Positions 7,757 to 19,154 of a DNA stretch of 59,967 nucleotides are shown one piece after another. Source of the stretch: DASTHG01 sp041498155 (GTDB lineage Bacteria; Gemmatimonadota; Gemmatimonadetes; Gemmatimonadales; GWC2-71-9). Position 1 is the stretch's first letter, and the number at the start of each line of letters is the position of its first letter. Made by a program: the position numbers and the translations under genes. Under the pieces are notes generated by a model. That model made no database searches. It saw only the letters and a list, made by a program, of their open reading frames with translations, and had not been told where the DNA came from. The stretch lies in NCBI GenBank assembly GCA_041498155.1, contig JBGQHV010000002.1, positions 1 through 59,967 of the forward strand, read 5' to 3'.

Positions 7757-8205
7757 CACGGTCTGGGATCCGACGACGTGTGGTCGTGCAGGATCAGCCA
7801 GCGGTCGCCCCGCTTCTGGAGGATCAGGGTGAAAGGGCCGCTCGCCACCAGTGAGTCGCCGCGGTGCAGCTCGAACCGTGCGGTCGCAAAGGCGAGGTCC
7901 ATCGTGAGGGGCTGCACGCGGACTTCGACGAACGAGAGCGAGTCGCGGCTCTTGCCCGGCGCGAAATAGGTCGCACGGTAGTGATCGTATAGCGGCTGCC
8001 ACCCGTACTGCACGTGGCCGCCGGTGACATAGCTGACCGTCGAATCCTTCGCATAGTCGCTCATGAAACCGTCGAGGTCCCCGCGGTTCCAATCGCTGGC
8101 CGATCGCGCGAGCGCCGCGGGGATTTCCCGGACCGGGTCTCCGGTCGAGACCTTGGGCGCCGCGCAGGCGGCGGCGAGCGCCGCAACGCACCATGTGACA
8201 CGCAC
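7756..8205 (-). CDS. NTF2/SnoaL-like lipoprotein
   Basis: A 149-residue predicted lipoprotein from a GTG at 8205; the lipobox is LAAAC near residue 14. The mature part is an NTF2-like cone (DUF4440/SnoaL type): two opening helices with ASDWNRGDLDGFMSDYAKD, then curved strands ending in GDRWLILHDHTS. Such domains bind small ligands or act as isomerases; nothing specific can be said here. Starting further upstream (to 8358) would run into the divergent radical SAM gene and lose the signal sequence at the N-terminus. It is first in the lipoprotein/amidohydrolase operon. Confidence 0.75.
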   Translation of the reverse strand: MRVTWCVAALAAACAAPKVSTGDPVREIPAALARSASDWNRGDLDGFMSDYAKDSTVSYVTGGHVQYGWQPLYDHYRATYFAPGKSRDSLSFVEVRVQPLTMDLAFATARFELHRGDSLVASGPFTLILQKRGDRWLILHDHTSSDPRP

Positions 8206-8249
8206 TCCGCACCTCTTCGTTCGCTGGCCGCCAGAACGTACCTTGCCGC

Positions 8250-9008
8250 ATGGCCGATGCAACCCCGCCGCTGCGCGGGCTCGGGAAAACGGTGGTGTAT
8301 GGACCGGTTCATTCACGCCGGCTGGGGACGAGCCTCGGCGTGAACCTGCTCCCGGCACGGTCCAAAGTGTGCAGTTTCGACTGCCCCTACTGCGAGTGCG
8401 GCTTCAATACGGGGAAGGCCGAGCATACCCGGTGGCCGTCCCCCGACGAAGTGGGCCACGCGCTGCGCCGCGCCCTGGAACAGTTGCCGGCCGCTCCGGA
8501 GTGGATCACTCTGTCCGGGAGTGGGGAACCCACACTACATCCCCGGTTTCCTGTGGTGGTGGACCGGGTGCTGACGGCCCGTGACGCCAGCGCGCCAGGG
8601 ACGCATGTCGGGGTGCTGTCGAACGGCGTACTGGCCGACACGCCCACGATCCGCGACGCCCTGCTCCGGCTCGACGGGCGCTTCATGAAGCTCGATCCCG
8701 GGCCGGCCGCGCTCGTCAATGGCGCGGCGGTCGACGCGGGTGCCGTGGCGGACTCCTACCGGGCGCTGCGGCCGGTGACACTGCAGGCGATGGTGGCGCG
8801 GGGACCCGGTTGGGATGGCGCGAGCGACGCGAGTCTCGCCGCCTGGCTGCCGCTCGTCGGCCGCGCCGAGCCGGCGGCGGTCCAGCTCTATTCGATCGCC
8901 CGAGCGCCGGCGGATCCGGGGGTCACCAACGTGCCGCGGGAGCGCCTCCTCGAGATGGCCGCAGCCATCCGGGAGGCGCTCCCGCGCACGATCATCGACG
9001 TGTTCTAG
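8250..9008 (+). CDS. Radical SAM protein (COG0731-like)
   Basis: A 252-residue cytosolic protein with a canonical 4Fe-4S motif, CSFDCPYC (C-x3-C-x2-C), near residue 43, a SAM-binding GSGEPTLHP strand near residue 90 and further barrel strands. The N-terminal YGPVHSRRLGTSLGVNLLP is typical of the COG0731 group, which includes wyosine-like proteins and many unassigned members. The substrate is unknown. The gene is divergent from the NTF2-like lipoprotein by only 44 bp. A TACCTT hexamer ends 5 nt before the ATG and no Shine-Dalgarno is visible, so the mRNA may be leaderless. Confidence 0.87.
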   Translation: MADATPPLRGLGKTVVYGPVHSRRLGTSLGVNLLPARSKVCSFDCPYCECGFNTGKAEHTRWPSPDEVGHALRRALEQLPAAPEWITLSGSGEPTLHPRFPVVVDRVLTARDASAPGTHVGVLSNGVLADTPTIRDALLRLDGRFMKLDPGPAALVNGAAVDAGAVADSYRALRPVTLQAMVARGPGWDGASDASLAAWLPLVGRAEPAAVQLYSIARAPADPGVTNVPRERLLEMAAAIREALPRTIIDVF

Positions 9009-9012
9009 CGGC

Positions 9013-9315
9013 CTAGCGCCGCCGGCGGCGCGTCGCTTTGCGCTTCGCCCGCGCCGGCTTCCGGGCCTTGGCCCGCTTCGCCTTCCGGGCCGGTTTCTTC
9101 TTCTTCTTGGCCGCCTTGCGCTTCGCCTTTGGGCGGGCGGCTTTCTTCTTCTTCTTTGCGGCCGCCTTCCTCGGCTTCGGCGGCGCCATTTCCTCACCCA
9201 TCATGGGCTCGTGCATCATCGGTGCGGGCTCCGGAGCCATCGGGGGCTCCGGCGGGAACATCGGCTCCATCATCCCGGGGCCGCCCATTCCCGTGAGATC
9301 ACTCGTCGCGAGCAT
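9013..9315 (-). CDS. Lys/Ala/Arg-rich histone-H1-like protein
   Basis: A 100-residue protein with two parts. Residues 1-45 are rich in Met, Pro and Glu (PMFPPEPPMAPEP), without clear structure. Residues 46-100 are almost only Lys, Arg, Ala and Pro, ending in five arginines, like bacterial H1/Hc1-type DNA-compacting tails. The likely role is non-specific binding to DNA or RNA. The low complexity makes homology assignment weak. It converges on the radical SAM gene, with 4 nt between stops, and the Arg run is encoded by a perfect 16-bp palindrome (9016-9031). Confidence 0.6.
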   Translation of the reverse strand: MLATSDLTGMGGPGMMEPMFPPEPPMAPEPAPMMHEPMMGEEMAPPKPRKAAAKKKKKAARPKAKRKAAKKKKKPARKAKRAKARKPARAKRKATRRRRR

Positions 9316-9388
9316 CTATGTCCTCCGCTGGTTGTGGCCGCTGGGGGCCTATAGCTTACCCGGCTAACTCCCCGACGCAAGTGAGTGC

Positions 9389-12013
9389 ATGCGCCAGCTC
9401 CTCGGTGGTCTCTTCATCTTACCGACGCTGCTCGCCGCGCAAATCCGGTCTGACTCCAACGCCGTCGCCGCCCGGGCGCCGATCTCGTTGCCGTGGCGAC
9501 GCTTCGACGTCACCCTCACGGGGTCGGTTCGCGGGTCCGGATACGTCAGCGCCATCGGCCGGCGCTCGGCGCTGATCGGCACCGACGCCGGCAGCTTCGA
9601 AGCCTGGACCTGGCCCCTCAAGCTGTTGCACGACTTCACGCTCGCCTTCAAGACCCCGCTGTACGACCAGCCCATCCCGGGCAAGGACGTCGCGCGCCGC
9701 GTGGAAATCTCGCCGGCCGGAGCGACGATCGTCTATACCCACTCGGCCTTCACGGTCACCGAACGACTGTTCGCCCCGCTCGATGAGCCCGCGATCGTGG
9801 TCGTGCTCGAAGTGGATGCCGTCCGGCCGATCGAGATCATCGCCCGCTTCCGCCCCGACCTCCAGCTCGCCTGGCCGGCCGGACTCGGGGGCCAGTACGT
9901 CGCCTGGGACGATGCCGAGCGCGCGTTCGTGCTCTCCGAAAGCCGCCGCCAGGTGAACGGCTTCTTCGGATCCCCGGCCGCGACCTGGGCCACGAACAAC
10001 CCGTCTCACATGCTGGCCGATGCCGCGAGCGAGCTGCACATCGCGGTAGGCGATCAGGGACCGGTGGCGATGCCGCGTCCCGGAGAGCCGGCCGGACGGC
10101 TGACCCAGGTCCACGCGGCGGGCATTCCGCTGGTAATGGTGGGGGCCATCGCCCCGCGGGACAGCGTGCGGGCCATCTACCGTCGCGTGTTGGCACACGT
10201 GGCCGAGCTCTACAGCGCCCGCGCGGCCCACGCCCAGGCGGTGCTCGATTCGACCGTCGTCATCCATTCTCCCGACTCCACCCTCGACCTGGCGGTCCGC
10301 TGGGCCAGCCTGAACCTCGACGAAGCGATGGTCTGCAACCCGGACCTGGGCTGCGGTCTCGTCGCGGGTTTCGGTCCAAGTGGCGCGACCAGCACGCGGC
10401 CCGGGTTCGGCTGGTTCTTCGGCGGGGATGCCTCGATCAACTCGCTCGCCATGAGCTCGGTAGGACTGTGGCCTGTGGCCCGGGATGGGCTGGCGTTCTT
10501 CGCCCGGTACCAGGGGAAGGCGCCGCCCAACGCCGGCAAGATCCCGCACGAGATCTCCCAGTCCGCCGCTCGCATCCGCTGGTTCGACGACTACCCCTAC
10601 GCGTTCTATCATGGCGATACGACTCCATTCTGGATTCTCGCCGTCGCCGAGTATTGGCGCGCCTCGGGGGACTCGGCGACCGTCCGCCGTCTCTGGCCCA
10701 ACCTGAAGCGCGCCTACGACTGGGCCAAGTCCACCGACGCCGACGGCGACGGGCTGATGGACAATGCCAGGGCGGGCGCCGGCGCGATCGAGATCGGCGA
10801 TCTGCAGCAGGGCCTGCAGTCCGATGTCTACATGTCCGCGGCCTGGGTGCGGGCGCTCGAGGCGTTCCCCCAGATCGCCGAGCTCGCGGGTGACCGGAGT
10901 TCCGCGGCGGAGGCTCGGCGCCTGGCTGAGCGCGCCGGGGCAACGTTGCGGGAGAAGCTCTGGCTCCCCGAAGAGCGGCGCTACGCCTTCGCGCTGCTCG
11001 AAGGTGGTACGCGCTCCGCCGAGCTGACGGTGTGGCCCGCCACCGGACTCGCCTTCGGCCTGTTCGACGACCCGCGCGGCGAGGCGACCGCCGGGTCGCT
11101 GGCGCGCGCGGCGATCACGACCGACTGGGGCGCGCGCACGCTGGGGTCCACGTCTGTGCTGTTCGATCCACTGCACTACAACAACGGCACCGTGTGGCCC
11201 TTCGTCACCGGGTTCGACGCCTGGGGTCTGTTCCGCTACCACAATGCGTCGATGGGGTTCGCGGCGACGATGGCTGTGGCGCGCACCACGTTCCTCTGGG
11301 GACTGGGGGCGAATCCGGAAGTGTTCTCGGGGAGCACGTTCGAGCCGCTCGAGACCGCGGTGCCGCAGCAGTTCTTCGCGACGTCCATGCTGCTCACGCC
11401 GCTGGTGCGGGGACTGGTCGGTTGGGAAGGCGACGCGCCGGACCATCGGGTGAGTCTCGTTCCGCATCTGCCGCCCGAGTGGGACGCGCTCACCGTGGAA
11501 CGGCTCCCGGTTGCCACGGCGCGCTACACGGTGCGATTCGCCCGTACCTACACGACGCTGACGACCGAGCTGACCCGCACCGGCGGCGTGGGGGTCGATA
11601 CGCTCGTTTTCTCACCCGCGCTGCCCCTGGGTGCCGTCGTGCGTGACGTGCGCGCGAACGGCCGACCCGTCAGCTGCGGCGCGCGGTCCACCGGCGCGGA
11701 CGAGCACGTGGATTGCCGTCTCCCCCTCGGGGAGCGGTTGGCCGTGGAGATCCGTCACACACCGGGCTGGGCGGTGCTGCTGCCCGCGCGCGCGCCCGAA
11801 CGGGGGGCGCGCTCGCGCAACATGAAGGTCGTGGCTCAGCGCCTGGCCGGTGACACCCTGGTGCTGCAGCTGGAAGGCCTGGCGGGGCAAACCTATCGAA
11901 TGGTCGTCCGCACGCCGCTGGGCGAGCGCACGGTGGCGGTCACGTTCCCCGACGGCGGAGATGCTGTGGACGGGTATCGCGCGAGCGTCGTCCGGGTTAC
12001 GGCCCAGCCCTGA
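9389..12013 (+). CDS. Secreted six-hairpin glycosidase (GH63/debranching-like)
   Basis: An 874-residue exported protein; the signal peptide ends LLAA|Q near residue 17. The layout is an N-terminal beta-sandwich (about 25-240), an (alpha/alpha)6 barrel (about 290-690), then a C-terminal beta domain. GWFFGGDASINS, WFDDYPYAFYHGDTTPFW and STDADGDGLMDN resemble trehalase, GH63 glucosidase and amylo-1,6-glucosidase barrels, where Asp and Glu side chains do the chemistry. The substrate is not deducible; periplasmic or extracellular alpha-glucan or oligosaccharide trimming is the best guess. It is followed within 21 nt by the Ig-like/TolB gene. Confidence 0.8.
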   Translation: MRQLLGGLFILPTLLAAQIRSDSNAVAARAPISLPWRRFDVTLTGSVRGSGYVSAIGRRSALIGTDAGSFEAWTWPLKLLHDFTLAFKTPLYDQPIPGKDVARRVEISPAGATIVYTHSAFTVTERLFAPLDEPAIVVVLEVDAVRPIEIIARFRPDLQLAWPAGLGGQYVAWDDAERAFVLSESRRQVNGFFGSPAATWATNNPSHMLADAASELHIAVGDQGPVAMPRPGEPAGRLTQVHAAGIPLVMVGAIAPRDSVRAIYRRVLAHVAELYSARAAHAQAVLDSTVVIHSPDSTLDLAVRWASLNLDEAMVCNPDLGCGLVAGFGPSGATSTRPGFGWFFGGDASINSLAMSSVGLWPVARDGLAFFARYQGKAPPNAGKIPHEISQSAARIRWFDDYPYAFYHGDTTPFWILAVAEYWRASGDSATVRRLWPNLKRAYDWAKSTDADGDGLMDNARAGAGAIEIGDLQQGLQSDVYMSAAWVRALEAFPQIAELAGDRSSAAEARRLAERAGATLREKLWLPEERRYAFALLEGGTRSAELTVWPATGLAFGLFDDPRGEATAGSLARAAITTDWGARTLGSTSVLFDPLHYNNGTVWPFVTGFDAWGLFRYHNASMGFAATMAVARTTFLWGLGANPEVFSGSTFEPLETAVPQQFFATSMLLTPLVRGLVGWEGDAPDHRVSLVPHLPPEWDALTVERLPVATARYTVRFARTYTTLTTELTRTGGVGVDTLVFSPALPLGAVVRDVRANGRPVSCGARSTGADEHVDCRLPLGERLAVEIRHTPGWAVLLPARAPERGARSRNMKVVAQRLAGDTLVLQLEGLAGQTYRMVVRTPLGERTVAVTFPDGGDAVDGYRASVVRVTAQP

Positions 12014-12034
12014 GAAGTTAGATTAGCGCTGCCC

Positions 12035-14305
12035 ATGACCAGCCGCCCGTACTCCCACTCGCTCGCCGTTCTGCTCGTCGCCCTTACTGGCGCGCCGCTC
12101 GCGGCCCAAAACGTCGCCGAAGTCCAGGTCGCGCCCCCCTCGATCTCGATCAAGGTCGGTGAGCGCTACGGCCTCCTCGCCACCGCCTACGATCGGGTGG
12201 GGAACGTGTTGCCCGCGGCGAAGGTGATCTGGACGTCGAACAACGTCCAGGTAGCGCGGGTGGACAACAACGGAACGGTGATCGGCGTCGCGCCGGGAGT
12301 GGCGATCGTCGAGGCGCGCGCGGGGCAGCGCCGCGGCCAGGCGGCGGTCCAGGTGGCGGCGGCCGCGGCCCCTCCGCCCGTAGCCGGTGGCGGGGGAGCC
12401 GCGCCCGCTGGCGGAGGAGCGACCGATCCGTTCGCGGGACAACCGCCCGGCACGGGGACCGTGACCGTACTCCGCATCGATCCCCCCTCGGTGTACCTGC
12501 TGCCCTCGGAAAACACGCGGGTGTCTCCCCGCGCCTTGCGTGAGGACGGCGCGCCGGCGGCTCCGGTGCAGGTGACCTGGAAGTCGCTGCGCGAGGACAT
12601 CGCGAGCGTGGACCAGAACGGCATCGTCGTGGCGCTCGCCCCGGGGCAGGGCACGGTGCAGATGACCGGACCCGGCGGCCTCACCGCCACCGCGCCGGTC
12701 GTCGTCCAGCAGGCCGACTACGCGATTCAGGAAGGCACGGCGCTCACCCTCGCGCCCGGTGAGGTCGATACGCTCCACGTCGTCGTGCCGACGCAGGAAA
12801 ACCGCCTCGTGAGCCCCATCGCGCTGTCGTGGGCGTCGAGCGATCAGAGTGTGGTCCAGGTGAGCCTGACCGGCGTGGTGAAGGCCGTCGGATCGGGCAA
12901 GGCGACGCTCACCGTGACGGGGTTGCTGCAGCAGAAGACCGTGGACGTGCTGGTCCACCGGGCCGTGGAGCTCCTCGCGGTGCGCCCCGGGACGCGGGCC
13001 GACGTCGAGGTGCCGCTCACCGCGTCAGTCCGGTTCACGGCCGCCGCCCTCGCGGCGGACAGCTCCCCGGTCCCCGAGGCGCTCCTCGCCTGGAGCGTGG
13101 CCGATACCGGCATCGCCGCGTTCGATGCGGCGACGCTGACGCTCAGCGGACGGCGCATTGGCCGGACGCAGCTCGGGCTGCGCGGGCCGGGTCCCAATCC
13201 GCTGCGCGCGGCGTGGAACGTGAGCGTGATCGCGGGCTCGGTGAAGCTCCCCGTCGCGCGGCTGGGCCTCGCATTGAATGCGCGCACTTCCCTCAAAGCG
13301 AGCTTCACCGACGACACCGGAGCGGTGCTCGGCGCTGCGAGCGGCCTCACCTGGAGCTCCGACGCGCCGTCGGTCGCCACCGTCTCCGAAGACGGCACGG
13401 TCACGGGCGCGGGGTACGGACGCGCCCGCGTCACGGCCACCGCCCCCGGTGGGAAGACGGCGTCGGTTCAGGTTTTCGTCGAGGATGAGCTGCTGCTCGC
13501 CAGCTCGCGCGGCGGCGCGACGCGCCTGTACTGGCTCGACCGTTCGAACCTCGCGGGGCTGCGGCGGGCGTCCAGCGACACCGGCGCGGCGACCGATCCC
13601 TCGATTTCGCCGGACGGCTCGCGGATCGCGTTCGTGTCCACTCGGGACGGCAACCCCGAAGTGTACGTCATGGATGCGGATGGCTCGAACCTGGCCCGCG
13701 TCACCAGCGATCCCCAGGCCGATGGCCGGCCCGCTTTCACCGCGGACGGCGCCGGGTTGGTTTTTCAATCACTGCGCTCGGGGAAGGCGCAGATCTACAT
13801 GGCGGCGACCGACGGCACCGGGACGAAGGCCCTCACCACGGACTCGGTCAACCAGACGCCCACGGTGTCGCCCGACGGCGGGACCATCGCGTTCGCTTCG
13901 GTGCGCAACAAGAGCTACGACATCTGGTTGATGAGTCGTGACGGGTCGAACCAGCGGGCGTTCACCAGGACCCCGCAGCAGAACGAGACGGAGCCGCGTT
14001 TCCTGCGGGACGGCAGCCTGGCGTACATCGTGGAGCGCAAAGAGGCGAACCGCACGGTCCGGATGGTGGTGAAGGCCGATCTCGCCACCGGCGCCATCAC
14101 CCCCCTGACCGGCACCGACCTGGCGATCGCGAGCTTCGCCCTGTCGCCCAGCGGCGACCTGATCGCGCTCGTCGTGCCGAGCGATCCCAACAACCGACGC
14201 AATCCCCTGTATCGCGTCTATCTGCAAACCGTGGGCGGCGGCACACCGACTCCCATTCCGGCGGGCCCGACCGAGCAGATGGCCGCGCCGACCTTCCTCC
14301 CATAA
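12035..14305 (+). CDS. Secreted Ig-like (BIG2) repeats fused to a TolB-type propeller
   Basis: A 756-residue exported protein (signal peptide ending PLAA|Q). Residues about 27-482 hold five BIG2-like Ig domains with the recurrent pattern of strand, W-x-S, then VAxVDxNGTVxGVxPG; a Gly/Ala/Pro linker (about 108-135) follows the first. Residues about 485-756 form a TolB/PD40 beta-propeller with at least five blades of type ISPDGSRIAFVSTRDG. BIG2 domains usually mediate surface adhesion; PD40 propellers bind proteins or sugars. The pair suggests an adhesive or scaffold protein. TAGATT lies 10 nt before the ATG. The stop TAA overlaps the suspected ATA start of the next gene. Confidence 0.82.
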   Translation: MTSRPYSHSLAVLLVALTGAPLAAQNVAEVQVAPPSISIKVGERYGLLATAYDRVGNVLPAAKVIWTSNNVQVARVDNNGTVIGVAPGVAIVEARAGQRRGQAAVQVAAAAAPPPVAGGGGAAPAGGGATDPFAGQPPGTGTVTVLRIDPPSVYLLPSENTRVSPRALREDGAPAAPVQVTWKSLREDIASVDQNGIVVALAPGQGTVQMTGPGGLTATAPVVVQQADYAIQEGTALTLAPGEVDTLHVVVPTQENRLVSPIALSWASSDQSVVQVSLTGVVKAVGSGKATLTVTGLLQQKTVDVLVHRAVELLAVRPGTRADVEVPLTASVRFTAAALAADSSPVPEALLAWSVADTGIAAFDAATLTLSGRRIGRTQLGLRGPGPNPLRAAWNVSVIAGSVKLPVARLGLALNARTSLKASFTDDTGAVLGAASGLTWSSDAPSVATVSEDGTVTGAGYGRARVTATAPGGKTASVQVFVEDELLLASSRGGATRLYWLDRSNLAGLRRASSDTGAATDPSISPDGSRIAFVSTRDGNPEVYVMDADGSNLARVTSDPQADGRPAFTADGAGLVFQSLRSGKAQIYMAATDGTGTKALTTDSVNQTPTVSPDGGTIAFASVRNKSYDIWLMSRDGSNQRAFTRTPQQNETEPRFLRDGSLAYIVERKEANRTVRMVVKADLATGAITPLTGTDLAIASFALSPSGDLIALVVPSDPNNRRNPLYRVYLQTVGGGTPTPIPAGPTEQMAAPTFLP

Positions 14306-15348
14306 GAGCGTTCGTCCTCAACGCCGTCGGGGGCCTGGACCATACCGCCCTGACGGAGGTTCCCGATGCACCCCCGCCCGGTCCCGGCGAGGTGCGCATC
14401 GCGCTGCGCGCCGCCGCCTTGAACCACCTCGACCTGTTCGTGGTGGAAGGTCTTCCCGGGCTGCCGCAGCAGCTCCCGCACATTCTCGGCTCGGATGGGG
14501 CCGGGGTGATCGCGCAGGTCGGCAGCGGCGTCTCGAGCGTGCAGCCGGGAGACCGGGTGCTGATCAACCCGGGAATCTCGGATTACACCTGCGAGTTCTG
14601 TCGCGCCGGCGAGCACAGCCTCTGCCTGCGCTACGGCATTCTCGGGGAGCACCTCGCGGGCACCCTGGCCGAATTCATCACCGTCCCGGTGCACAACGTG
14701 CAGCCGGTTCCGGCGCTCGACCCGCCCCTCACGTGGAGTGAGGCGGCGGCGTTCTCCCTGGTCACCCTCACCGCCTGGCGCATGGTGATGACCCGCGCGC
14801 AGGTCAAGGCGGGCGAATGGGTGCTGGTGTGGGGGATCGGGGGCGGCGTTTCGCTCGCGGCGCTGCGGATCGCGAAGCTGGCCGGCGCCCGCGTCATCGC
14901 GACGTCATCGAGCGACGCGAAGCTGGAGCGTGCGCGCGCCCTGGGGGCCGACGTGGCGCTGAACCACGTCACCCAGAAGGTCACCGCCGAAGTGCGAGCG
15001 GTGACCGACAAGCGGGGCGTCGATGTGGTCGTCGAGAACGTGGGGGAAGCGACCTGGGGGGATTCGTTGCGCTGTCTCGCCAAAGGCGGCCGCATCGTCA
15101 CCTGTGGCGGGACGAGCGGGCCCAAGCTCGTGACCGATGTCCGGCCGCTCTTCTGGCATCAATTCACGATCCTCGGCTCGACGATGGGCAACGCGGCGGA
15201 GTACCGCGAGGTGGTGCGTCAGCTCGGGGAGGGGCAGCTGCGTCCCATCATGGACGCTACCTATCCCTTCGCGCGCACCCGCGAGGCGTTCGAGCGCCTG
15301 GCGAGTGGGGCGCATCAAGGAAAGATTGCGGTGCAGATCGCGGACTAG
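14302..15348 (+). CDS. Zinc-type alcohol dehydrogenase/quinone oxidoreductase with unusual start
   Basis: A medium-chain NAD(P)-dependent dehydrogenase of about 348 residues. The GroES-like part has the structural-zinc cysteine lobe CEFCRAGEHSLC, and a Rossmann part has GIGGGVSLAAL. Homology begins at 14305 (RAFVLNAVGGLDH, the usual N-terminus after Met), but the codon before it is ATA, not ATG. The first standard start (GTG at 14392) would drop a conserved strand. A single G-to-A change in an ancestral ATGA overlap would explain both ATA and the TAA stop of the upstream gene; a sequence error is also possible. The substrate is unknown. Confidence 0.78.
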   Translation: MRAFVLNAVGGLDHTALTEVPDAPPPGPGEVRIALRAAALNHLDLFVVEGLPGLPQQLPHILGSDGAGVIAQVGSGVSSVQPGDRVLINPGISDYTCEFCRAGEHSLCLRYGILGEHLAGTLAEFITVPVHNVQPVPALDPPLTWSEAAAFSLVTLTAWRMVMTRAQVKAGEWVLVWGIGGGVSLAALRIAKLAGARVIATSSSDAKLERARALGADVALNHVTQKVTAEVRAVTDKRGVDVVVENVGEATWGDSLRCLAKGGRIVTCGGTSGPKLVTDVRPLFWHQFTILGSTMGNAAEYREVVRQLGEGQLRPIMDATYPFARTREAFERLASGAHQGKIAVQIAD

Positions 15349-15628
15349 GGGGTTTCGTCGGGCTCGGAGGTCGGCACGTACGCCACCGCTTCGCTGACTG
15401 CTGCACGGCGTCCGTGCCAAGCCCCGGTCATCGTGAATGCAATCTGTGGAGCGACCATCAACTGACAATCAACCACGGGATCTACTCCGACCGGGCGAGG
15501 GAAAGGGCTGACAGGACAGTGTTGCGTTCGCCACTCTAAGTGGTTACTTTGCAGTTACTTAGAGCATTTCTAAAGCTCACCCGGACCGTCCCAATTGACG
15601 GCCGAACGCTGAAAGCCGACCGCGCGCT
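15349..15628 (+). other. Intergenic region upstream of gyrA
   Basis: This 280-nt non-coding stretch is the longest gene-free interval in the window. It contains a direct repeat GTTACTT (15543-15549 and 15554-15560, 11 nt apart) and an imperfect inverted repeat CTTAGA/TCTAAAG (15558-15575). A weak TTGCAG (15549-15554) lies 16 nt before TAAAGC. It is a plausible gyrA control region, but no promoter is firm. Confidence 0.35.
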
Positions 15629-18196
<2,568 letters not shown>

Positions 18197-18197
18197 C

Positions 18198-19154
18198 GTG
18201 ATCGCCGACATCGCGGACCGGGAGGTCGCCGAGGCGGCCCGGGCGCTGGAGGGCGTCGCCGTACGCACACCGCTCCAGTGGGTGGAGCCGCTCGACGCCT
18301 GGCTCAAGCTCGAGAGCCGGCAGCCGATGGGCGCGTTCAAGATCCGCGGCGCCTACAACGCGATTCGCAAGCTGGACGAGGCGGCCCGCGCCCGCGGCGT
18401 GATCACGTTCTCCTCGGGGAACCACGGCCAGGCGGTCGCGTTCGCGGCGCGGCGCTTCGGCGTGCGCGCCGTCATCGTCATGCCCGAAACGGCGCCCGCG
18501 GTAAAAGTGGAGGGGGTCAAGCGGTGGGGCGGGGAAGTCGTGTTCGCCGGCCGCACCTCCGAAGACCGGCGCGTCGCCGCCCTCGAGATCGCCGCGCGGG
18601 ACCGGCTCGCCGTGATCCCGCCCTTCGACCATCCCGACATCATCGCGGGTCAGGCCACTGTCGGAGTCGAGATCGCCGAGGATCTGCCCGAGGTCGCGAC
18701 CGTGGTCGTCCCGGTCGGCGGCGGTGGGCTCATCTCCGGGGTGGCGCGCGGGCTCGCCGCGGCCGGGAGCCGGGCGCGCATCGTCGGGGTGGAGCCCGCC
18801 GGCGCACCGAAGCTCACCCGCTCGCTGGAGGCGGGCCGCCCGGTGACGCTCGAGCGCACCGCGAGCATCGCCGACGGGCTCATCACGCTCTCGGTCGGCG
18901 ACCTCCCCTTTGAAGTGCTGCAGCAGCACAAGGACCGGCTGGCCGGGGTCGTGACCGTGACCGACGACGCCATCAAGGAGGCCGTGTTCTTCCTGCATCA
19001 GACCTGCGGGCTCGCCATCGAACCCTCCGGCGCCGCCACGACCGGTGCTCTGCGGGCCGGCCTGCTCGAGCAGTATCGCCGGCCCCCGGTGGTGCTGGTC
19101 GTGAGCGGCGGCAACGTCGACCCCGCGCTGCTCGAGGACCGGCGCCGCCCATGA
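18198..19154 (+). CDS. PLP-dependent threonine/serine dehydratase
   Basis: A 318-residue fold-type II PLP enzyme starting with GTG at 18198, 1 nt after gyrA. The Schiff-base Lys is in GAFKIRGAYN, the phosphate-binding loop is PVGGGGLISG, and SSGNHGQ and SGGNVD complete the site. There is no C-terminal ACT regulatory domain, so it resembles catabolic threonine dehydratase or serine racemase, not the Ile-regulated biosynthetic IlvA. The expected reaction is threonine or serine to 2-oxobutyrate or pyruvate plus ammonia. Its stop overlaps the next ATG (ATGA). Confidence 0.9.
   Translation: MIADIADREVAEAARALEGVAVRTPLQWVEPLDAWLKLESRQPMGAFKIRGAYNAIRKLDEAARARGVITFSSGNHGQAVAFAARRFGVRAVIVMPETAPAVKVEGVKRWGGEVVFAGRTSEDRRVAALEIAARDRLAVIPPFDHPDIIAGQATVGVEIAEDLPEVATVVVPVGGGGLISGVARGLAAAGSRARIVGVEPAGAPKLTRSLEAGRPVTLERTASIADGLITLSVGDLPFEVLQQHKDRLAGVVTVTDDAIKEAVFFLHQTCGLAIEPSGAATTGALRAGLLEQYRRPPVVLVVSGGNVDPALLEDRRRP

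Noticed and set aside
9038..9367. Phe/Ala-rich open frame on the plus strand opposite the H1-like gene
   Set aside because: Its Phe runs are only the complement of Lys codons; no membrane-protein features or homologous motifs.
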